From: Cruorifilaria tuberocauda
Taxonomy: Eukaryota > Nematoda > Chromadorea > Rhabditida > Onchocercidae
DNA: 64,000 nt
Reading direction: 5' to 3'
Assembly: GCA_013365365.1 (NCBI GenBank)
Contig: JABVXU010000063.1
Location: 124,001 to 188,000, forward strand
In this document: positions 18,101-30,805 of the stretch, in pieces
How the letters are laid out: each line of letters starts with the position of its first letter
Numbering within the stretch: the first letter of the stretch is position 1
Made by a program: the position numbers and the translations under genes
The notes under the pieces: model-generated
Seen by the model: only the letters and a program-made list of their open reading frames with translations
Told to the model about the DNA's origin: nothing
The model's database searches: none

Positions 18101-21100
18101 TTAAAGCAAGTATAACCATCCAATCACTGAAAACATGCAGCGTGCTGTGAAGAGCAGAACTACTACACCATGGTTATCACTATTACGATCATTATAATCA
18201 CTGTCATTGTCAACATGCACACCCTTTTGTTGCAGATCTTCTGTGTAAGCGTAGTTGCTATCTCCAAATGGTGATCCTTGAGGGGAATATGTCGAAAGTA
18301 ATCTTCCTGAATTTGATTGAATTTGGAGTGTTGCAGCTGATTTTCTCATGGAATCAGATGAATTTTGTAATTTATAAGAAGATATGATTGAATAATTATC
18401 ATTGTAACCATTATTATCAATACTGCTTTCATTATCGCTATCATTATCATCATTTTCATCATCATCATCATCGTCGCCAATGTTATCATCCAAGTATCCG
18501 GAACCTAGAAACAATGAGAAAATTGATGTCGCAACATGGCATCAATGAGGAAGTTAAGATATAAAAACGACGTAATAATACAGGAAAGGGCGAAATCATG
18601 CCATGCAAATGAAAATTAAATTTTAAAATTTATAGTAATTAATTATATTAAAAAAATTATCCTGTCACTATTGTAGCATCCTTTTAATATTATGAAGACC
18701 AGATCATACATGCAACATAACCTTTTCAACTTATTTTAGAGTTTTCTGTTGAGTTTAAGTAAATTGTTCTGAGGTCAATTTGTAGGGATTTTTTTTAATG
18801 AACGATATATTTTTCATAACTTTTTAAAGTTATTCGAACGAAGATAATTGATAATTTCATGCAAAAATCAATGCGAAAAGCAAACAACAAAAAATAAATT
18901 ATAAATCTGTTTAAAATTCCAAAATATTTGAGCGATTCAAAATTTTTTTTCACTTTTTTTTTCAGAGACTTTCATCTCTGTTACTTTCTGTCTCATTAAG
19001 TTTTGTGTTCCTTGTTTCTGCATTAAATCTCTTAATGCATGCCATAAATGGAAGAATTTCTCAATAAAGATACTCAAAATCATGAAACTTTTTAGGAACA
19101 TCGCAATTATTTCAATGTTGTTCGTTATGCTGAGTAATACTGATTTTGTGCTATCACCAAAAAAGTTAGTTCGAAACATTTTTATAATTTCCAAAATAGC
19201 AAAATAAAACACAAACCTTCATTGAACATTGCTGCATATTTGTTAAATGTTAAATTCCCTTCTGAAAAAAAAGAAAGAATGAAATAATTCCTTTTTTAAA
19301 ATCACAAAAGAGTTGTGAAAAGATTGTAATAAATTCTTGGATATTATCGGATTGAAAATGTTCAGAAATTGAACTTATTTAAATTCGAATTCCATTTGAG
19401 TTATTTTCTTAGATGGTAAATGTTAAAGAAATAAAGATGCAAAATACAAGCGATAATTTGTACTTAATTTTTCATATTTATTTGATCTTTACATTTAGAT
19501 TAACGTTTGTTTCAAAAGGTGATAAACTCAATTTCAATTCATGTAAGAGGTTCTAAGTTTAAACTTTAGAATAAATTTTCACCTTTCACAATAATGTCAG
19601 CAAAGTGTTCACCATTATCATTCATCGCAGTACATCGATACGTACCAAATTCATTTTTGCTAACATTTTTGATTGTCAATATATGTATGCTGCGATATTT
19701 TTCTGATACTTCATGTGACTAAAAAAATTACCTTTTAAATTTGACTATTTGTAGATTGCTTCAAACGATTCTAACTTTAACTTTTTTACTTCCAATATTT
19801 AGTATTATGTATGAAATGAATTTTAGTATCAACTCAGAAAATGGGAATCTAATCAGTGATCTTGAAATAAGAAAGAATCTAAATGATTTGTTTTTAACTT
19901 ACAAGTGAGAATATTGAAGAATCAGATATTTCTTTTCCATTTTTTTCCCATTTCACTGAAGGCCTTGGCCAAGCTTCCGTATTGCAAACCAAGCTAACCT
20001 GACCTCCAAGTGCTACCTGAACAATTTCAGCCTGTGGTACCACCATTGGCTTGACTGAAATATTTTAAACCAGTAAGTTTTTGAAGATTTTTTCTTTAGA
20101 GAAAATTTTCTTATTGTTAAAAAACCAAAAATGCTTTTATTATTTCATCATTATACTTTTCCGTTTCATTCATTCTTTTTTCAACAAATAATCAATCATA
20201 AGCATGTTATCCTTCAAATCCACAATCAAATTAATATCGAAAAAAGAGAAATTTATTTATTTTCCTTCATAGATCATATTGCAAACAATAATTATGTTAT
20301 ATATTTAAATTATAATTTATAATCGTTGCAGGATAACTTACAGGTAACGTGTAATTTCACGCTCCATGACTCATCTGGTGGTACACCATTACTTGCGACG
20401 CAAATATATTCGCTCATGTGTTTGCGATTTACTTTAATGATTGTCATATCGGAACCATTGTATACGCTTGCTGAAATTAGCAAACACATTGAACTTTAAT
20501 CTATGATATTAATGATATAGTAGTAGGGTAACTTTCAATACTCTTATTTATTTGCGCTAATTTGTCTGAGTAGAATAAAGTAATTAGGTTTTCTGCAATT
20601 AAGCTAAACAACATCTTTATTAGCAATTTTTATTAACCTCCATAGCCAGTTGCACCGTTAAATCGGATAATTTGTCGATCCTGTCTTCGCCAAACTATAG
20701 TTGGTGGTGGATCGCCAAATGCTCGACATGATAAAGTAACATTTTGTCCTTCACGTACCTCTACAGTTGCTGCTGTTGTTCGAGCTACATATGGTGGCAC
20801 TAAAGATTTTTTTTCTTTAAACAAATAAATGAATTAGATGAAATATCATTTTAGAATTTTCTTAGTAATATCAACTAGCATACATCCATACGATGATCAA
20901 TGCTTAATTGTTCACTGGCCAGGATTAAAAGATTTAAAAGTATAATTACTTAGAATATATTTATAATAACTATAAGTAAAATGAATGGCACAAGTAGAAT
21001 TTATCATTTATTTTTAAACCATCTAATTATAAAATTTATGTCTGTTTTGGTTATTTGCTTACAAAAATTACAATGCAAATAAAATCGAGCAAATATTTTT

Positions 21101-24100
21101 CTAATATATAAATGTCAAACATGATCCCTCTTTTGGTTATATGCATTCAAACTGATCTGAACTAAATTAATTTTCAACGAATTGAAATTTTCAAGTGCTG
21201 ATGAGAATCAATGAATAATTTAGTCTTATATGTGGCTTTTCCTAAAAAGTGCACAACAAATTAATAAGTCACTTAAGCATTTCATTACCTTTTGATCGCT
21301 TAATTAAGTCAATATCAAATTCCACCTAGCAGCAGGTGGTACGTAGAAATCCCCTACTGCTCTTTCTAATTTTCACCTGTCTCAATATTGAACAACAGTA
21401 TGTTGGTCTACAGAAAAAAAGTAAATGAATAATTTGGCAATTATTGAAACAAAAAATAGTATCTTAATAAAAAATTAAGCAGTAAACTTATTTTGAAATA
21501 TTCAAAAAAAAATTCTAAAATTTTAGTCAAGAAAGCAATAATTGTGGTGGACCCATTATATTTCTCTTTTATAATAATGATTATCTTTTAATAAGTTTTA
21601 CAGTTATGGAAATAAACAGAAAAGTGAATAATCAATTAATGGAAGATTATCAAAGACTAATAGCTAGTGATAATAACAAATTCTATAATAGCCAACTTAT
21701 ACATCATATAACTTTTAATTTTTATTGAAAATGTAATCGAATTTATCATTTCAGGCTGTACAATTTTTAGCATAAGATTTGTATCACAGCCCTCAGGGAA
21801 TTTTCATTTTCTGTAAGCATAAAGCGTAAAAACCCCTATGAACAGATTGAAAACAAATTTGTTTACATTAGTGTTTTATTATTGAACAAAGCGACCCTTC
21901 AATTGTCCAGAAAAGCGGAAAAGAGAGAATATGGATTTAATCCAGAATGATTCCCACAGTTAGGCAAAAGAAATAAGACTGTATAGCAATAAGACTTGAA
22001 AGATACTAATCAACAAATCAAAAGCAATAAATATTAGGAAGATGAATTAATAAGCTTTAAATGGTTGGCTAATGGACTGTTTAGCCTTCAAGGAGGGATT
22101 GCCATGAGCAAGGGTCAAGCTAATATCATCATTTCCAGATTGGTTCATAAAATCGTCAAGGAATAGAATGTGGTCATGAGGGCGACTGATAATCTCATCC
22201 ATCCTTTCTTTGCTTAAAAGTTAATCCCTATCCTGTCAAAGCTCATTACATATCTAACAGTATCATCAGTTATACATTATCACCCATGATATCATACATA
22301 ATATTAATTGACTGTTAATCATTCTCATTCGGCTAAAATTTACCTTTGAGACGAAGGTATCCAGTTCTTGAAAGTACTGGTTCAGTGTTTAGTTGGCATG
22401 AGTAACCACCAATATCGTTTTCCTAAAATGCTTTTTCCAGATAATTGAATCAAAAATAAAGCTATTAAAGTTTAGAATTTAAGTTCCAAATATTATTCGC
22501 AAAAAAAATTTTTGAATTCAAGTCTAACTTGAACATCTTTGATGACTAAAATCCATTCATTATTCTTCGTTTGCCGCCTAATTTCATATTTATGTCGTTG
22601 TCGGAATATCTTAAATTTAACTTAAAAAATTAAATTCGAATTGGGATGGTTCCATTCTTAACTCTACATCTTTCAATGGTAAATTAAAAAACGATATAAC
22701 CTTCAAATTCGCAATAGAATGTTAAAATTTCAATTTCAGTTGAAAATATTGAAAGATAAGGATTAAAGGAAACTTTTTCATTAAAGGCGATTAGCCTTGG
22801 TGGCGTATCTGCTCGAGCGAATGCTACCTGCAAGAAAACGAAATGCATTTAAACCTTTAAAATTCTTATTAGATAACAAATAACTGAAATTTCAAAGGTC
22901 TAATTTTGCAAATTAACTAATCAGGTTTTCAAGTAATGATGAATTTATTTCGACTGAAATATCCTTGCGGACACAAAAGCAATAACAATTTGATAGATTT
23001 CCTTAATTTAAGAAAGATTAATTATTAATCTTTTCATAGTCGTAATTATGAAATGGGAAAAAGAACTTTGTTTTTTTAAAACGAAATTTAGAAACTTTAC
23101 TTGGTTTTGATTTTTAAAAATCTATCAAATTAAATTTCAATATTCTATCTTTCTTAATTCTTTCCCAAAAAAGGAGCTTTGTGGTAAAATTGAAATGATA
23201 CCATATGCTTGCCAGGCTTTGATATCTGACATTTGAATTCAATATTCTGACCTTTGATTGCGGTGACATTCTCCATTACAGGTTCGACAAATGATGGCAT
23301 CGATTGTTTGCCACATGCTACAATGAAACTTTCTAAACCACTTTTATAAAACTACATATAGTTTCTTTTTTTACTTAGAAATTTTATCCTTCTTTGAATG
23401 AATTAAATATAAGAATTCTTGAAAACAGATGAATACATTTTCTCTCTTATCAAGGAACTACCCAATTTGGTAATTTGTAAATTGCTCTTCAAAGATTATT
23501 TCGTTGTGGGCTTCTTCCTAATGAAAAAATTGTAAAAATGCTCTTAAAAAGGTCATTAAGTTTGCTTAAGCCGTTTCCATCATTATCCATTTCCTGAAGA
23601 AAAGGAATAGAAATAAATTAAACTGAATTAAATTGAATCACTAATAAATTTCGTATTTACATAAAAGAATCGATTAAAAAAAAAGATATTTGAATTCAAG
23701 TACTTCTTATTCTTCCTCTTTATATCTTCAAAAAACAAATTTCAAATGGGATCAGTAGAATTTGTTATCAATATCAATCGTTTTCTTTGGTTGCAATTTT
23801 CTCACTTAGTTGAGAAAGTTTTTGTAATTTATTAGAGAAAATAAGATTGCGTTTTGTATGATGATAATGATTACGATGATTCATAATGAGTTTATTATTT
23901 TACTAACTTCTGATATAAAATTGCAAGATCTCTTTGAAAGATAGATAATAAGTATATTTTGCGTCACTCATTCATACCATACTTATTTGCGAACTTTCAT
24001 TATTGCTCAAACTTTCATAGCTTAGAGAATGATTCCTGTGCAGTCCGTATCAATATTTGTTATTAATAACTCAAACTGGAATTACATCAATTTCCACCGT

Positions 24101-25710
24101 AATAGTTGCAAGGTAAAGTAATGACCACAATTTATGTTCATGGTAGTGATAAGAACGACAAGTGACAAGTGCCAATTGTCTTAACTTATTTAATTATCCT
24201 CTTTCCTACGTCGAATTGATAACTTGAAATAAACGAATTGATGAAAACTTTCAACTCTTATAATTATCAGTTAGAAATTGAGCAGCCAATACATATGGTA
24301 TTATTTGTTTAGCACATTGATATTATAAATGCCTTTATCATTTCATTAATTAAAAACCTTCTGTCTCTCATTTAATTTTAATAGCACTAATTTTTTCATT
24401 TTAATCATTCCGAATCTGTAGATTTAATTTATTTTTAGAAACGTCTTCAACTTTACTTTATTTCTCCACCTCAAGTATCACATCTATTTTGCACAATTCA
24501 ATTGTCACTTTTACCCTTCTTTTTTAAAGAATTAAAAAAAGAGAAACTTTAACAAACATCTCAAACTCAAAAACTCTATAAGAAATTTATGTAACATTTC
24601 CAAAAAACTGAATTTAATAGAAATAATAAAAAAACGAGATATCCATAAGTGAGATGATATCAATTTCATTATCCTAAATACTGCATATTGAGTTTTTTTG
24701 AGTTATTATCATCTTTTTAGCTTTCAAAAAAAAGCTATACTCCAAATAATATTCTGTGGAAATTTGATTTTTCAACAAAACCAATTTTCTTATTTTATGA
24801 AAAAAGAAATGGAAATTTTATATTTAATAAATTTCTAATCGATCGAAGGATTCATTTCATTATTCATATTTGAAAATTTGATATTCGTGAGTAAAAGTTA
24901 TTAAAAATTCAATTTCATTTTGATAAAAATTTCCTTCCGCTACAGAAATGACCAATAATGGTTAGCGAACAAAAACAAAGTAATTGTTTTATGTGAAATG
25001 AAATTTCTTTTTCGGAAAAGGATTTTTGACAAAAAAGAAACTTCTAAAGGTATTGTATTTTTTTATTCTTAAAAGTTAAATATTTTTTTCAGTTTAAATA
25101 ATTATAATTGCTTGCTAATAATCTAATTCTATTTTCATCTACAACAACTCTAACTACTAACAACTCCACAACTGCTAACAACTTTAATTATCAATACTTT
25201 TAGTATACAGTATTTAAGTACAATATAGTATACAGTATATTGCAGTACTATATAGGTATGTATTTTTATTAACAAACTTTAAGCCTATAATCGAGCATAA
25301 TCTAATATCTCAAAAAGTTTTATTTAAGAATAACGCAAAGATTCCAAGTTTTTTTTGATAATAATCGAAATTCATGAAATATAAAATAGTTTGATTTAAT
25401 CTGTTTTAATTTAACAAAATTAACTTAATATAAAACTCCATACAATTGTATTAGCTAATAATCAGTGAATCATTTTGGATCATTACATTGTCAAACATAT
25501 CAGAAATGCTTGGTACGATTAAAAAGCATGAACAGTTATCAGTAAGTGTACTGATATTTTTATATTTTTACACTGGAGAAAATCATTTCTGCATCTTTAT
25601 TTATCTATTTAATTTAATTAGAAAAAGAATTACTGAAAAATGGAAGAAGTTTTACCTTTAAAAATATAACAAAAAATAGGTGGCAATAGCAAAATGGAAC
25701 TGGTTGACAT
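18101..25710 (-). CDS. rig-5: RIG-5-like neuronal cell-adhesion protein, three Ig domains (IgLON/DIP/lachesin family)
   Basis: Exons in transcript order: 25710-25656, 23317-23202, 22827-22774, 22609-22529, 22422-22344, 20799-20638, 20470-20342, 20054-19903, 19718-19583, 19261-19217 and 18504-18101; 470 residues. Exon 1 encodes a signal peptide (MSTSSILLLPPIFCYIF). Ig1 is about residues 24-128, with CQ in GQNIEFKCQ and YSCQLNTEP. Ig2 is 129-225, with VEVREGQNVTLSC, VWRRQDRQIIR and YICVASNG. Ig3 is 226-321, with LVCNTEAWPRP and YRCTAMNDNG. As I recall it, C. elegans RIG-5 matches almost block by block. The long last exon adds an Asp/Asn/Ser-rich acidic stalk and a hydrophobic end (FSVIGWLYLL) that looks like a GPI-anchor signal. 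The family mediates homophilic and heterophilic neuron surface recognition and synaptic partner choice. Large introns (23318-25655 and 20800-22343) may hold neuronal regulatory elements. An alternative 3' end lies at 16410-17216. Confidence 0.9.
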
Positions 25711-28650
25711 TATTTTTTGAGAAGGAAATTTTTTTGAAGGATAAGATAAATGTTAGGAAGAAGAATGGAATGATTAGTCGAATATATCCATATTCTTGAA
25801 CGACTTCTCAAAATCCGCTTAATTTTATAAAATTAGTCTTCTATTGAGATTGTATAGCTTATGAATATAGTATCATCATTGGCGCTTGTGAAAATTTCAA
25901 GTTTACAAATTATTATCCAAACCTGATAAATTTATCCATTATATTGCTGTAGAAATACGCATAACGAGTATGCTTCTATAAACTTTGCATTCATTCAATT
26001 TTATCCTTTTATTGAAATTATTGATCATTAAATGATAATGATAGGGAATGGAAAGTGTACTTTGCTTCTTTATATTCTTAAAAATTATTTCTACAATTCC
26101 TTGAAGTCTAATTTCAATTCAGAACTTTCTCTTCTTATATCCGAGAATTTACTCGTTTTAACTCATTTTAAGCAGCTTATAATGAAGAAATTGATTTTAA
26201 TTTACTTTAGTAATATGAATTAGTGGTTAGAATGGATAATTAAATTATATCAAAATGCTTTATGCTTTCTCCCTTTTAAGGATCATCAATCTTCTTTTGC
26301 AACATATTATATTACACTGAATATTTCTCAAATGGATTTCGGATAGATTTCAGGCACGATAATTTATCTGTCCATTTTAATCATTCAAATTTCATTCACA
26401 TATACACACTTCTGATTGAAAAGTAAGTTTCATTCGATAGAGATAAGCAAGTAACTTACGTTTGCGTATAAAACCTAAAATTCTCACGGTTAAATCATTT
26501 CGACACTAAATTAGGTAAATTCCTATTTCAGAATGAAAAAAATAATAAATGAATTTAGTGTCTTAGGATTGAAGTGAGCACAAGAAATGTTACATAAATT
26601 TTTCGTCTATAAAAACAAAAAAAAACGAAGTGAATAGATATTCAACTTTCAAACTTCATAAGCAATAATCCCACAGACTCGAACAGATATGTGAATTCTA
26701 ATGATTGTATTAATGCTACAGGATCAAAAAAAAATGTTTCCTTGATTTGGCAGTAATTATTTTATTAAGAGAATCAAGATTTCTACCAATAAAAGAGAAA
26801 GAGATAGAGCAGCACGATGTAAAACTCGGCGAAGTAGAAGTTAACTTGAAACGTTGAAAAATCTTTGAAGGTCAAAGTCTTGAAGATATCCGACGATTTA
26901 AAAGGTAAAATGTTTTGTGTCTCGAAAATCTAGAAGTAAAGGAAATTTACAACTAAATCGGATCACTCTGTTTTGTAATTTCAAGACTTACCAAAATTTA
27001 CTATTTGCATTATCAAAAATAATCCCAACAGTAACATGATAAACAATTGTTGAAATAAAATGAAAGCTTTCAAAATAGCCAAATAATAAATTGGAAAGAA
27101 TAATTTAAAATTAGGAAAGTATCGACGATTCGAAGAAGGAAGGACTTCCAAAAAAGGAATGTATGGAAGGGATATCAGCGATTCTTCAAAAGTAGTTCAA
27201 ATGAAACAGTTGAAATAGTATAGTTCACTGCAAATTAACGACGAACATTTTGCCCACTGTAGTCTAATAACTATCATGGCGATCTTCCTGATTACCTTTG
27301 TTATCAGCAGAAATACAAAGCTTTCAGTAATGGTCAAGGATAGAATAAAGTAGAAAGGATGCTTAATTGTACAATGGAGACGCAACGCGTAAACAATTTA
27401 AACGAGAGACTCCGTTTTTTCATAGGGGGGCGGGATGAAGTTTACATGCTTATTTATTTGTTAACTCGTCTATAAACGACTGCATAAACACGAAGAAAAC
27501 GAATATTTTTAGAATTGTAGGCATTTTAGCAAGTTAAATTGTTATTGTTTCGAGAAAGTTATCAAACAGCGATAAAATATATCAATATTTATCCTTTTTT
27601 TTTCACTAACTTCATGCTATACAATGAGTATGAAATAACAATTGAAGCAAAGTCTGAGAATTGACATTGTTTTCCAAAAATCAGTTCAATCATAGCAATG
27701 AACAAGGTCTTTCTTTATCAAAACAATTATCACAGCTAGCAGCACACTTCAGATTAATTGTTCAGGCGCAATCTTATCTACACTTTTAAATAAATGAGTA
27801 CTTGAAAATAAGGATGATTAAGGGTAGGTCTCATAGAAGTGTCTAACATCCAACGATGCAAACTCGGAGAACTAATTTTTAAAATACTAAATTTATTATA
27901 AATTCCCGAAAACTACTAATGATCCACTGGAATGATTATTAACCATTCTCAGTCAAATCACTTTACAGAGAAAATAACTAAAATAATCTAAAAAAATGAT
28001 GTTCTGGCAATAACATCCGAACCATGGACTTTGCCAATTCAAGACACTGGTTGCAAATTCTACTTGTTCCTGAAATGAAAGAATTTGAAATGTTCCCGAT
28101 TTCAAGAAGGAAAAGATGATAAATTGTGTGAAACATGAAATGCTTATAACAAAAAATCGGTAACAGCAAAAAAACTAAAAAATGGGAATGGACTGTAGGA
28201 TTACTTACTTTGTATATTCCTTATTTTGTATATTTCTTATAACAAGAATAATACGAGATTTTAACATGTAAAAGCTCAAAAATTGTATATTGGTGAACGA
28301 CAATAAAATAAGGATTTTAGAAAAAAATTTTGCCATAATTGGCATGACTCAAAAGATGCGAGAAACGCACCATCACTATGAGTACTGAAATAAGAATAAA
28401 GGCTTGAGATGTGTCTACTGAACTGGAAAATGAATCAAAACTCTGGATCTGGGTAGAAATATGCTCATCATCCCTATTCACCTTAGTTCATGATAGAAGT
28501 GTCTGAGTTCAAAAACTGCCTAATCATTATTTACCCTTCACTTCTTTAAAATTTTTCCCTAAACGGTATGATAAAGCTTAAAACAGGAACAAAGATGAAA
28601 TCCTAGTTAGATAATGGTTCGAGCGTTAAAACTAACTGAATTCCAAAATG
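25711..28650. other. intergenic region upstream of rig-5, no gene seen
   Basis: AT-rich sequence that should contain the rig-5 promoter on its left side. I found no exon-like segment with splice signals and no recognisable RNA gene. Short open frames such as 26032-26223 and 27978-28169 look random. Confidence 0.45.
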
Positions 28651-28656
28651 TTTATT
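28651..28656 (-). terminator. possible polyadenylation signal of cox7C
   Basis: AATAAA on the minus strand about 130 nt beyond the stop codon at 28787-28789. Chance occurrence cannot be excluded in this composition. Confidence 0.35.
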
Positions 28657-28786
28657 TTAAAACGCAATCAGAAATGGTTGAAAGAATCTAACTGTAGTAA
28701 TGTGAAAAATTATAAGCAGAATGATGACTCTATTTTAAGCTAAATGACGATCTGAAAAAACAAACTTAAAGATTTACAAGACTAAT

Positions 28787-29452
28787 TTATGAAAGAAACA
28801 TTATCAAGCTATGACAAATATAATTTATTGCATACGCCGTTTTAAGCATTTTGCAGACGCCAAGTGCAGGTATCGCAAATCCACTGAAGTAAAACAACAA
28901 CATGGTTATAAAGCACTTGTATTTGTTATCGCTCACCGGCAGATACTACAAAGAGAAAAAAATTTTTAGTTTATATACACGAATAGCAGACTTGGTTTTC
29001 AACTAACGAAATAATTTCAGTAAATCTAACGATGATAAAATGAAAAAGATAAAATGAATTTCTCGGATAAGACAAATTCACACATACATGTTCAGAACTG
29101 GCTATATTTTTTAAATATCAATGTATAAACGAAATAATGTACAAATTCGATGTGCCATTGATAGCTCCATCTAATACTGTAGGTATCTAATATTTCAAAA
29201 CCTAACCTAACCATGTGATCGCGTGTCCTTATGCTAAATATATCTTAATGGAAACTTGCCGTATTAAAAAACTGAAATATACGAACAAACGAAATATAAT
29301 GAACTTACATAAAGTGCCCATCCTGGAAACTTTGGATGCCTGGTTGTTTGCGGTCCTAACATCATCGGTTTCGGCCAATTCTTACGACCCGGTGGCTTTA
29401 AGCAATAGTGACGTGTGAGTGCTGGAGCCAGATTCAGTAAGTTCCTACTCAT
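28787..29452 (-). CDS. cox7C: cytochrome c oxidase subunit 7C, mitochondrial
   Basis: Two exons, 29452-29309 and 28945-28787, join at phase 0 to give 100 residues. The second exon reads YLPVSDNKYKCF, then the membrane segment MLLFYFSGFAIPALG, then CKMLKT. This matches the COX7C pattern of NLPFSV, a single inner-membrane helix FGSAFATPF and a terminal HQLLKT. The protein is a small nuclear-encoded subunit of respiratory complex IV. The N-terminus MSRNLLNLAPALTRHYCLK is basic and amphipathic, as expected for mitochondrial import; the following proline-rich stretch and the tail after LKT make it longer than the roughly 63-residue vertebrate precursor. An acceptor (cttttgcag) ends 5 nt before the ATG, marking a likely trans-splice site and fixing the start. 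The gene is divergent from the FAS1 gene. Confidence 0.8.
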
Positions 29453-29457
29453 ATGAC

Positions 29458-29466
29458 CTGCAAAAG
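29458..29466 (-). promoter_or_regulatory. likely spliced-leader trans-splice acceptor of cox7C
   Basis: The minus strand reads cttttgcag immediately upstream of GTCAT and the ATG at 29452. No upstream exon is needed to open the frame, so a trans-splice acceptor is the simplest reading. Confidence 0.55.
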
Positions 29467-30805
29467 ATGAACAATAACTAGAATCTGAATCAAATAAAAA
29501 ACTGTGCTACGAAGATAATGACACCTGTCAACCGACGAAATACGAATGGTACAATAGAAATCTAACTGCCAGTCAATGTAAGCATGCATTTCCAGGGGAT
29601 GGCTCTGCGAAAGAATACGAAGTGATACTCGCTGCCAAATTAAAGAAATAACCTCTCAACAATCCCAGTTAAGTTAAGAATAGAGGAAAAAATTCCTATA
29701 CCATCGATCTCAATTCTGTCCACCCTCCTCACCAACACCAACACTCTCTCGGGAAATCTCAGACCATCCATGAAACGGGGTTTGGGACGGTATGCTATGG
29801 ATGAGTCCCGCACTAAAAAAATTAAACAGCGAAATTGGATTAATATTGAACTACAAGAGATGTCAATTAGTGGTTTTACTTTCTACTCATTTAATTTACC
29901 ACTAAATTAATTCTAATTAATTAAGCTAATTTTAAACAATATTTCATACTACGTTGATATATTCCTGTGACATCAATCGTATTCAAAAAATGAATCGATG
30001 GAAGCATATTTCTTCCCCATGATCAACCAAACCGATCACCGATATCGTCAAAAATGAACTAAAGTCAAAGAAGATCTATATAGTCGACATCTTATATTTA
30101 CTTCCTAATATACTCAATAGCAAATACGTTTGATAACGTATCTTTGAATAAAAATTTTTGTGCCACTTTCTGAAAATGTTTATTCTCTAAAAATGATTAT
30201 TATTAGGAAATCGATAGATCACCTATCGGTTCTTATTTGTGAAGTATTGTTTTCTCTTCTCCTTCACAACTCGATGATGAATAAACGTAACACACATCTT
30301 TTCCTTGGAGCAAAAATATTGTACTGTAAGGTTGTGTGTGGCAAACAAGACGCCCCTTCGGTAGCTTTTCATCGAATGTTGTCTGGTTGTGAGTTGGTCA
30401 GTGTTTACATTCGGCATTGTGAAAGGAGGAGAAGCTGTCAGCAATGAGCATCTCGTACAGGTGTGTCTACTCTCAGTATGCTTTATAGATCATGAGATAT
30501 TGATACCTTCACGGTATGATGAATCACTGGAGATTTATGCTTATTTTACAAGGATTCAATTACATCCGTTCTTCATTATATCAGGTTGAATTTTAGTCAT
30601 GATGCAATTTCTGGATGACTCGATCAGTAGGCTAGTATCTCGTTTTTAAATTTAATTTTCCCAAACATTATTGCTTGTAACAAAGCCTTTTGCAATTGTT
30701 GTTTCTATTATTATTCAAACTGAAAAGACATTATTTCAGATTATAGTTGCCATTTTGTGTTGTACAAAAATTTTGGGATAGTTCGCATGTAAAAGAAAAT
30801 TTTGA
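29467..30805. other. divergent intergenic region between cox7C and the FAS1 gene
   Basis: Probable promoter region for both genes. It contains two patches that are clearly less AT-rich than the surroundings (about 29690-29815 and 30335-30460). The second ends in a donor-like CAG|gtgtgt at 30461 and could be an untranslated first exon of the FAS1 gene, but no conserved peptide is visible. Confidence 0.4.

Noticed and set aside
21322..21339. ccacct...aggtgg hairpin in a rig-5 intron, considered as a miRNA or structured RNA
   Set aside because: The stem is only six base pairs and no known small-RNA seed was recognised.
30389..30589. Open frame ending near a donor upstream of the FAS1 gene, considered as its first coding exon
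   Set aside because: It has no in-frame ATG before the donor, while 30806-30925 gives a clear signal peptide in the right phase; at most this is untranslated.
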